From Gammaproteobacteria bacterium (lineage in GTDB: Bacteria; Pseudomonadota; Gammaproteobacteria; UBA12402), in contig JAHJDF010000077.1 in the NCBI GenBank assembly GCA_018812595.1, positions 1 through 36,926 on the forward strand: a stretch of DNA of 36,926 nt, read 5' to 3'. Under the pieces are notes generated by a model that was given only the letters and a program-made list of their open reading frames with translations, had not been told where the DNA came from and ran no database searches. Below, in pieces: positions 17,097 to 24,009 of this stretch. Made by a program: the position numbers and the translations under genes. Positions within the stretch are counted from its first letter, which is position 1. Each line of letters starts with the position of its first letter.

Positions 17097-17454
17097 TTTC
17101 TAACTTGCCTGTCGTATCTATAGTAACAATGCGAGGCGTTTTTTCCTCCTTGGAAAGTTCATCAACAATACGAGCCGCTTGCGATAAATGCCCTGCTCGT
17201 ACAGTTTCTTTCAATAGACGAAGCGCTACCTTTTTCGATTCTTTGATTTGTAATAGATCTCCTAATACTTGAACAACGGCTCGGTATCCTAAAGGTTCTT
17301 TTTGAAGCAATTCTGAAATCTTCGACACAGCTTCTTTACAATCATGACCGACATGCACTCTATTTTTTATTGCTAAAGCAAGCGCTTGCACTTTTCGGAT
17401 TTCTGCACGGTTTCTTTTTTCTTTTTCAGAGGGTTGTTGTCTATAGGGTTTCAT
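17032..17454 (-). CDS. Hypothetical helical protein overlapping prlC
   Basis: A 140-residue protein not recognised as any family. It is strongly helical and charged (EKEKRNRAEIRKVQALALAIKNRV; YRAVVQVLGDLLQIKESKKVALRLLKET), compatible with a helical repeat fold. It has no signal peptide or membrane segment. The last 21 residues are encoded within the antisense of prlC, so the C-terminus (VVKALRSLGGGL) may be an accident of a lost stop codon. No strong ribosome-binding site precedes the ATG. The length and open frame in an otherwise gene-free stretch make it probably real. Confidence 0.6.
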   Translation of the reverse strand: MKPYRQQPSEKEKRNRAEIRKVQALALAIKNRVHVGHDCKEAVSKISELLQKEPLGYRAVVQVLGDLLQIKESKKVALRLLKETVRAGHLSQAARIVDELSKEEKTPRIVTIDTTGKLETIDPKSDHNVVKALRSLGGGL

Positions 17455-17569
17455 ACTTTGGTTCTATTTATTGTCGTTATGAGAATAAAAATGCGGGATG
17501 TTTCATAAAAATAGATCATGGATAAGGAATAGAAATTGAGCGTAGCAACGTAATCAGCCTTCCCTAGCT

Positions 17570-17780
17570 GTCATCCCCGCGAAAGCTAAGGATCCAGACT
17601 TGACAGGTCTCTTTCCTGGATTCCCGTCTGCGAGGGAATGACGGAGAAACATACGATCCAAAATTGATATATCTATTTCCTAGATTCCCGCTTTCGCGGG
17701 AATGACGGTGAGGGGGATTCTTAGCTTTCGCGGGAATGACGGTGAGGGGGATTCTTAGCTTTCGCGGGAATGACGGTGAT
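17570..17780. repeat. Dispersed palindromic repeat cluster, copy 3, with 34-bp tandem units
   Basis: A full repeat (17570-17642, GTCATCCCCGCGAAAGCTAA to GAGGGAATGAC) is followed by a further arm (TAGATTCCCGCTTTCGCGGG, 17681-17700). A 34-base unit beginning CTTTCGCGGGAATGACGGTG then occurs at 17691-17724 and 17725-17758, with a partial third copy at 17759-17779. It fills the gap between the unknown gene and the OPT stop codon; nothing else is seen between 17455 and 17785. Confidence 0.88.
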
Positions 17781-17785
17781 TAGCA

Positions 17786-19834
17786 TTATTTATATTTCTT
17801 CACGGGACATGCTGTTTTGTAGATCCAATAGCACAACGCGATCACCATGAACGTCGACAAAAGCGAAGCCACTGATTCAAGATGCGCCGGCATAATTCTC
17901 AAAGCATCTGCACTTTTTCTGATGGCAAATGGAATAGCTAAACCAACGCCCATTAACGTTGAACCTGCAACCAAACCACAAGCCAACAAAATGGCATTGT
18001 TCATACCTTCTCGCACACGCGGACGATGCTCTTTCTTCACTTTTCGATAATTGTAATAAACCGATCGTTTCGCAATATATGAAAGGATGCCGCCAATCAC
18101 GATGGGAGCGGACGCCTCTAAAGGCAGATAGATGCCTAACCCGATCGCAAGTACAGGCAACCTCAAGCCATAGGATCTCTTTGCAAACTCATCAATAAAG
18201 ATACAAACGATAGCAATCCCCATACCAATCAACACCATGTTCCAAGGCAACTGATGACTGAAAACACCTTGTGCAACAGCAGCCATTAAGCCTGCTTGCG
18301 GAGCCGCTAACATTTGCGCTTTCGGCATACCTGGATGAGGGAAAACACCGCCAATACCGTATGCGTTGTATAAAAGATTCAAGATCAATGGAATAACCAT
18401 CGCCGCAATCACAACACCAACAACCAAAGTCAATTGCTGCTTCCAAGGAGTGCCTCCGATAATTTGTCCTGCTTTCAATCCTTGTACGGATTCATTTGCC
18501 ATGATGACACCCGATCCAACTAAAGCGCACACAATGACTACGAAAGAAGCCATATAGGTTGCTTTTGCAGGCTCTAAATTGAAATGAATTTGATGCTGAA
18601 GCAGCAGCAATAACATGAATGCAAAAATCAATTCTGCTGCGATCATTAGTCCTGAGCCTGGACTGTTAGTAGAGCCAACCAACCCTGCGAAATAAGCAGA
18701 TACTGAAGAGAATACAAACCCAGCAATCAACACATACACGACAGTCATCACCGTAATCGTGAGATGCATAGCAGAAGAAATCTGAATAACTGCAGGGTTC
18801 AACTCTACAAAAAATTGAGCCGCAATTAAAAGCAAAAGAAGCAAGATGCCCCATAACATATAGTGAATCGGAATATCACGATCGGTACGACTAATGAGAT
18901 GGCCTCGCCCCGCTCTGATTTCTTTTAAAGATTCAAAAGAAGCAACAATGCCTTGCGTGACAGGCTGAACTAAGACAATCAGCGTCCATACACCGCCGAT
19001 TAGCATCGTGCCAACACCAATGTAACGCACGTAATCTAACCAAAACTGATTCGCGGTATCGGCTGCGTGACCGACCAATGGAATTCCGTAATGTAGAGAC
19101 AAAATCGGAATACCAAACACCCAACCAATCAAGATTCCAACTAACAACGAGATAGCAACATTCACACCACAAATAAAACCTGCAGCGATCACAGCCGGCG
19201 AAAAACCAATGCCACCACCAAACAACAAACGTCCACGAATGAACCATGCATAATAGCTATTGGCCAAGATACCAAAACCAGTTTGAAACAAACTGATCAA
19301 AGCACCAATACCGCCGCCAGCTAACAAAGGCTTCAAAGATGTTTTTTGATCTGCCCCTGCTTTCATGACATGACCAACAGCAGTGCCTTCTGGAAACTGT
19401 AATGTTTTATCCGCCAACAAAGCGCGTCGAAGAGGAATGCTAAATAAAACCCCTAAAATGCCTCCAAGAGCTGCAATACCCACCGTTTCTAAATAATTAA
19501 ACTTTGTCCAAAAGTGCAGAATCAATAATGCCGGCAAAGTGAAGATAATTCCGGCGGCGATTCCTTCCGCGACTGAAGCTGCGGTCTGTACCACATTAAT
19601 TTCCAATGGATTTTGCTGGCCGAAAAAACGAAAAATTCCCATGCTTAATACAACCGCTGGAATAGCCGCTGAAATCGTTGTTCCAACTTTCAACCCTAAA
19701 AAAGCATCCGAAGCAGTTAATAAAACAATGAGAAGAACAGAAAGGACCACGCCTTTAACTGTAAACTCAGGAAGTGATTGTTGCGCCTCAAGAGTGTCTT
19801 TCTTAGAAACAACTGAGGGTTGACGAGAACTCAT
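17786..19834 (-). CDS. OPT-family oligopeptide transporter
   Basis: A 682-residue inner-membrane protein with about 15 or more hydrophobic segments. The OPT family (PF03169) signature GLKVGTTISAAIPAVV and NVVQTAASVAEGIAAGIIFTLPAL are near the N-terminus; further conserved segments are FPEGTAVGHVMKAGAD and GGILSYIAKR. It most likely imports peptides driven by protons, though OPT/YSL members can also move metal chelates. The start at 19834 (MSSRQ) follows AGAGGAAT; a longer frame to 19873 lacks a better site. It is a single gene, with the repeat cluster directly behind its stop. Peptide import would fit an amino-acid-scavenging lifestyle. Confidence 0.93.
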   Translation of the reverse strand: MSSRQPSVVSKKDTLEAQQSLPEFTVKGVVLSVLLIVLLTASDAFLGLKVGTTISAAIPAVVLSMGIFRFFGQQNPLEINVVQTAASVAEGIAAGIIFTLPALLILHFWTKFNYLETVGIAALGGILGVLFSIPLRRALLADKTLQFPEGTAVGHVMKAGADQKTSLKPLLAGGGIGALISLFQTGFGILANSYYAWFIRGRLLFGGGIGFSPAVIAAGFICGVNVAISLLVGILIGWVFGIPILSLHYGIPLVGHAADTANQFWLDYVRYIGVGTMLIGGVWTLIVLVQPVTQGIVASFESLKEIRAGRGHLISRTDRDIPIHYMLWGILLLLLLIAAQFFVELNPAVIQISSAMHLTITVMTVVYVLIAGFVFSSVSAYFAGLVGSTNSPGSGLMIAAELIFAFMLLLLLQHQIHFNLEPAKATYMASFVVIVCALVGSGVIMANESVQGLKAGQIIGGTPWKQQLTLVVGVVIAAMVIPLILNLLYNAYGIGGVFPHPGMPKAQMLAAPQAGLMAAVAQGVFSHQLPWNMVLIGMGIAIVCIFIDEFAKRSYGLRLPVLAIGLGIYLPLEASAPIVIGGILSYIAKRSVYYNYRKVKKEHRPRVREGMNNAILLACGLVAGSTLMGVGLAIPFAIRKSADALRIMPAHLESVASLLSTFMVIALCYWIYKTACPVKKYK

Positions 19835-20044
19835 GAAATATTCCTCTGAAAAAATTAGAAAGTATGAAAACAAAAAGACAGAAAACTGTGACCAAAAATA
19901 ATTGCGCGGTAAGGAGCAAATGATTTTGTTCTTCTTATTTTAACCTTCATACAAGCAAGGAGCCTGTCCGTGAAAAAAGGGGCGAATGATAATTGCAGCC
20001 TTTATAAAACGCAAAAAACGTACAAAAAAAGTAGCAATACCCCA

Positions 20045-20074
20045 TCTCATTCTTAGCTTCGGTAAAGATCCAGA
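20045..20074. repeat. Half copy of the dispersed palindromic repeat (copy 4)
   Basis: CTCATTCTTAGCTTCGGTAA then GATCCAG is the left half of the element without its partner arm. It lies in the 277-base gap between the OPT gene and the DUF2750 gene, where no gene or clear terminator is seen. Confidence 0.6.
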
Positions 20075-20111
20075 AAAAAGGTAAGAGCCCCTCCAGAAAG
20101 TTTATATACAA

Positions 20112-21488
20112 TCATTCGTCACCCGCATCGGGTTTTTCAGTTTTTGAAAGCTCTTTTCTTAAATCATGTTCGACTTCATCAACTGTCGTTCTGACACTTC
20201 CTTTTTCAAGGATAAAAGAAACGCCAGGCTTGATACCCTCTTTTCTCAAAGAAGGAATAAGGCTATCCAACACTTCTCGAAGCGATATAGCTGTTGGTTG
20301 AGCGTTCACCCAATCTCCTCGCGCACACGCTTTTGCATATTTTCTTGCGGACCAAAGCGGAAAAGTTGCTTGACCAGTGTCAACAACCTTCGACATTACC
20401 CACCCACCTTCCTCTTCGTCATTTCCTTTCTCATATAAGCCCCAAACTTTTTTATTTTGCACAGCTTCTGTAATAAACAAGTCATAACATTCATCTGAGG
20501 ATAATTGCAGCAGATCCTCAATGCCTTGTTGCCCCTCTTGCCACCGAGCTAAAGATTTCTGAAGTTGAATCGACTGAACATTTTCACGTTCGTATTCATT
20601 CCCCTGATCGAGCGTCTTTCTAATCCAACCAGATTCATAAAATGAATGTTCTTCTCTCAGATCACTTTCAAAATCGTCTAATGAGGCTGTGATTCCTTTC
20701 GTTTCAGGCACAAAAAACATCCCAATTAAATTTCTTTTTTCTCTTAACGTTGGAAGGAATTCATCCAACACATCCTCTAATGTAATTGCCCGTGGTTTAT
20801 ATTGGCCCCATTGTTGATTCGCACAGAGCTCTGCATATTTTTCGTCAAGCCAAAATGGAAAAATTAATCGTCCATCTCTCCCTTCAACCGTCGCCCAACC
20901 CTCACGATATAAACCCCACACTTTACCGGCCCCAACCATCCATTTAACAAAAAAACTGTAACGTTTTGGCGCAGGCAAATGCGCGGCTGATTCCAAGCTT
21001 TCTGCTGTAAAAACAGATGATCTTTGATCATTAGTGTTCTGTGTTTTCAAACAAGTGTTCACATGACTTTGATTCATCTCTTTCCTAACCCAACCGCAGT
21101 CATAAAATGAAATCTCTGTTCTCAAATCTTGCTCTAAATCATCGAGATCAATGTTGACACTGCCAACATGAGGTACGAAAAAAACACCGGGAAATAATCC
21201 CTGTTTTCTTAAATGCGGAATCAAATCATTCAATAAGTCATGTAACTCAATTGCTTTCGGTTCGCTGTTCTCCCTGCCTTCACCTATGCAAAGTTCCGCA
21301 TATTCTTTAGCCGGCCAAAGTAGAAAAACAGAGTTTCCATCATTTGTTTCAGACAGCTCCCAACCCTTGCCTTCTTGATACAGCCCCCACACTTTTCCAA
21401 AACCCACCACTCGTTTAACAAAATAATCGTAACGTTTTGGCGCAGGCAGTTGGATCACCGCGGCTACTTCTTCTTTACTAATCTTCAT
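20112..21488 (-). CDS. Protein with three tandem DUF2750 domains
   Basis: A 458-residue protein built of three copies of one domain of about 125 residues, at roughly 10-135, 160-285 and 325-445. Each repeat has the series YDYFVKRVVGFGKVWGLY, a WPAKEYAELC segment, a PKAIELHDLLNDLIPHLR helix and an FFVPHVGSVNIDLDDLEQDL end. This pattern (xYxxFVxxVxxxxxVWGLY...PLWPxxxYA...P.aIxLxxxLxxLxPxLxxxG) is that of DUF2750. Repeats 1 and 2 also share the spacer FYDCGWVRKEMNQ / FYESGWIRKTLDQ; repeat 3 is more divergent. The function of the domain is unknown, and most members have one copy. Neither this ATG nor the GTG three codons upstream has a clear Shine-Dalgarno sequence. Confidence 0.85.
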   Translation of the reverse strand: MKISKEEVAAVIQLPAPKRYDYFVKRVVGFGKVWGLYQEGKGWELSETNDGNSVFLLWPAKEYAELCIGEGRENSEPKAIELHDLLNDLIPHLRKQGLFPGVFFVPHVGSVNIDLDDLEQDLRTEISFYDCGWVRKEMNQSHVNTCLKTQNTNDQRSSVFTAESLESAAHLPAPKRYSFFVKWMVGAGKVWGLYREGWATVEGRDGRLIFPFWLDEKYAELCANQQWGQYKPRAITLEDVLDEFLPTLREKRNLIGMFFVPETKGITASLDDFESDLREEHSFYESGWIRKTLDQGNEYERENVQSIQLQKSLARWQEGQQGIEDLLQLSSDECYDLFITEAVQNKKVWGLYEKGNDEEEGGWVMSKVVDTGQATFPLWSARKYAKACARGDWVNAQPTAISLREVLDSLIPSLRKEGIKPGVSFILEKGSVRTTVDEVEHDLRKELSKTEKPDAGDE

Positions 21489-21610
21489 ATAAACCACTAC
21501 ATATTAAGATTTAAATAACATTGAATTCGATACAGATAGAACGTAATACAATTACTAAATTTTCTGCCAAGTGTATTCGCTATCCACCAGAAAACTTGCT
21601 AAGTTTTACC

Positions 21611-21960
21611 ACGAGTCAGCCAAACGGTCGCTGATCTCTTTTAGAGATTGGAGGAAAGTCCGGGCTTCATAGGGCAAAGTGCCAGATAACGTCTGGGGGG
21701 CGCGAGCCTACGGAAAGTGCAACAGAAAAAATACCGCCACTCTGCGAAAGCAGAAGGTAAGGGTGAAATGGTGCGGTAAGAGCGCACCGCGCTCTTGGTA
21801 ACAACGAGCGGCAAGGTAAACCCCACTTGAAGCAAGACCGAATAGGAATTCAATGGCGCTGCCCGCGCTGAATTCGGGTTGGTCGCTTGAGCGTTGTGGT
21901 GACACAACGCCCAGATAAATGACCGTTCTAGACAGAACCCGGCTTACGGCTGACTCATCC
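21611..21960 (+). ncRNA. rnpB: RNase P RNA (bacterial type A)
   Basis: The catalytic RNA of RNase P, which matures tRNA 5' ends. The terminal P1 helix is formed by GAGTCAGCC (21613-21621) and GGCTGACTC (21948-21956). Hallmark conserved segments are GAGGAAAGTCCGGGCTTCAT (CR-I), the AGGGTGAAATGGTGCGGTAAGAGC segment around CR-II/III with GCGCACCG, GGCAAGGTAAACCCC for CCA recognition, and AGATAAATGACCGTTC with CAGAACCCGGCTTA near the 3' end. A T-rich stretch follows. The exact ends are set by the P1 helix, plus or minus a few bases. Confidence 0.97.
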
Positions 21961-22028
21961 TATTTTTCGAGTCTTTAAATTTTTAAGGGTTAATGGAAAA
22001 AATCGTATTTCTATGGTAGCAACCCAAA

Positions 22029-22129
22029 GTCATCCCCGCGCAGGCTAAGGATCCAGAAGATATTGAAAGAAAATTTGCCACATTCACTGGATACACACCG
22101 AAGCGAGAATGACGATACAGTTGCTATCG
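22029..22129. repeat. Dispersed palindromic repeat, copy 5
   Basis: It starts GTCATCCCCGCGCAGGCTAA and ends AAGCGAGAATGACGATACAG followed by TTGCTATCG. The outer tail ACGATACAGTTG is shared with copy 7. It lies between rnpB and the stop codon of the GNAT-methyltransferase gene (22131), where the two converge. Confidence 0.8.
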
Positions 22130-22130
22130 T

Positions 22131-23789
22131 TTATGGTTTTCTTACATGAACGATTCTTGAAGAATGCTCAGAGATTTCCTCACCGTTTTTACATTCACAA
22201 AGTTCACGCCATTGGCGTTTTTCTTCTTCATTCCAATAAGTAGGATAAGTGGCATAGATCAATTCTTCCGCTGATGAACCCGACAATTTTTTTTCAATAT
22301 TGCCCACAGCATTCGGCGAAAGGGTCCCTGACACAGTAGCCCCTGTTTTGCTCACGTCCGTGTTTCGTCGAATTTTTTCGATCAATCGAGGAGTAAATTC
22401 TTCAAACGCTATTTCGTAACTCTCAAATTTTCGGTGGATGGTTTCAAGAATCTTCCAAATTTCTTCTGTTGAAAAATATGGAAATAAGCCAGCTGCTGTA
22501 AAAAATACAGGGGTCTTTTGAGCATTAAGTTTATGCAACTTTGCAATGGTTTCGATGTCTTGGATAACCGTATCAAAATTACGAATATCTCGATCAGACA
22601 CAAAAAGATTAGACCCCGACGCATCAACTTTTTTGCTAACATTTTGTTCGTCAAATAATCGCTTTCTGATTTTACGTGTTTGTTTTAAATCCATACTCAA
22701 TCCAAGCACTCGCGAATCATTACGGTACATTTCTAATCTACTATCCAAACCAGCCCCCAGTTCAACAACGATCACTTTGCCTTCACCAGCGTTTGTATTT
22801 ACAAACTCTTCAACTTTTTTGCTGAAAGCAGCGTCTCTTAAAGCAACGACTTTGCGATTTAGCGATTTAACTTCGGTGCGCTGAATATCTTTCTCTGAAA
22901 AACCCAATTGCTCTAAAACGTCTCTTGCTGGAACCGCCTTCCTTGAAGTTTCCGGCTTCAAAGCAAATGGTATTAATTTGCTTTTTAATTCTTCATCTCT
23001 CTCTGTTTGTGCACGAGAAAACAACGTAAATCCCAACGTTGCATTCACATTTTCTAAACCATCGAAAAATTCTCTAGCTCTCGAAATTGTTTTTGTTGAT
23101 TGCAAAATCTTCGCTACTTCCTCATCGCTCGTCACATGCTCAAAGCCAACATACCGAGCAGGATCTAAGCCTAATTGTTGAACTTCTTCATCCAAGAGAG
23201 AGCTAAAACCTAAACGATTTTTGTAAAGAGTATTTGCTTCAGTATTAAAGTTACGAGTTGCAATGCGGAATTTTTGATGCGGCTGATAATGCGACAAAAC
23301 ACATTGCATCAACCTGCGTCCAATCCCTTTCCCTCGCATCGCCACACCCATTTGAGCAATGTAAACAATCTTTTCTCTGTCAATCGCCTGCTCATTGAAA
23401 TGCACAAAACCAATGGGTTTTTTGTTTTCATAAGCAATATAACAATGCATACCTTCTTTAGGATCGATCCACTCTTGCATAACGCCAAGAGCAGCCGCTA
23501 ATGCGTAATGATAGATGGGATCATTGTAGGCGCTGTCTACAGAAGCCGTTGGATCTTCATACTGTTTTTTGAAACTACGAATATCTTGTGAGACCGGTTT
23601 GGCTTTATAAGAACCATAGATGCATCGTTTATAAAATTCCGCCCAATACACCGCATGGAAATTGATCTTGTCTTTTGCCGTCGTCGATTCACCTGCGGGC
23701 TGTGTGGATAATGGTTTTGGGTAATATTGAAATGTAACATTCGGAAGATCATGAAAAGTGATGCGTTTTTCAGAAATGTTTTTTGTCAT
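22131..23789 (-). CDS. GNAT acetyltransferase fused to LCMT-type SAM methyltransferase
   Basis: A 552-residue two-enzyme fusion. The N-terminal half (about 45-200) is a GNAT domain with the acetyl-CoA motif MRGKGIGRRLM (about 151-161) and the ending ANTLYKNRLGF. The C-terminal half (about 280-550) is a class I SAM-dependent methyltransferase of the leucine carboxyl methyltransferase/TcmP type: VVELGAGLDSRLEMY (about 341-355), LSMDLKQTRKIR for the ribose acidic residue, and FFTAAGLFPYFSTEEIWKIL. No signal peptide or membrane segment. The start at 23789 has AAGGAAA upstream; the frame opens to 23819. Substrates are unknown; the combination suggests modification of a small molecule or a protein. 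It is a monocistronic gene with repeats on both sides. Confidence 0.82.
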   Translation of the reverse strand: MTKNISEKRITFHDLPNVTFQYYPKPLSTQPAGESTTAKDKINFHAVYWAEFYKRCIYGSYKAKPVSQDIRSFKKQYEDPTASVDSAYNDPIYHYALAAALGVMQEWIDPKEGMHCYIAYENKKPIGFVHFNEQAIDREKIVYIAQMGVAMRGKGIGRRLMQCVLSHYQPHQKFRIATRNFNTEANTLYKNRLGFSSLLDEEVQQLGLDPARYVGFEHVTSDEEVAKILQSTKTISRAREFFDGLENVNATLGFTLFSRAQTERDEELKSKLIPFALKPETSRKAVPARDVLEQLGFSEKDIQRTEVKSLNRKVVALRDAAFSKKVEEFVNTNAGEGKVIVVELGAGLDSRLEMYRNDSRVLGLSMDLKQTRKIRKRLFDEQNVSKKVDASGSNLFVSDRDIRNFDTVIQDIETIAKLHKLNAQKTPVFFTAAGLFPYFSTEEIWKILETIHRKFESYEIAFEEFTPRLIEKIRRNTDVSKTGATVSGTLSPNAVGNIEKKLSGSSAEELIYATYPTYWNEEEKRQWRELCECKNGEEISEHSSRIVHVRKP

Positions 23790-23913
23790 TTTTATTTTCC
23801 TTCTTTTTGAGAAAAACATTTTAGTTATAGCAGAGAATGATTGAGACGCATGTCAATCTACCTACCAACCCAAGGGTATCCCGTTAATTACATGCATTAA
23901 AAACAAATGCCTG

Positions 23914-23999
23914 CGTCATCCCCGCGAAGGCTAAGGATCCAGAAAACACTTAAAGAAACCCCTTCACATTTACTGGATGCCCGCTTCCGCGGGCATGAC
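23914..23999. repeat. Dispersed palindromic repeat, copy 6
   Basis: GTCATCCCCGCGAAGGCTAA at the left pairs imperfectly with CCCGCTTCCGCGGGCATGAC at the right, 10 bases before the stop codon of the HTH-Ddl gene. Confidence 0.85.
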
Positions 24000-24009
24000 G
24001 ACATAAGTA

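Noticed and set aside
19973-20085. Short reading frames of 28-32 codons in the OPT/DUF2750 gap
   Set aside because: They are Lys-rich, end in a repeat half-copy and show no conserved feature; only a weak AAGGAG precedes the GTG.
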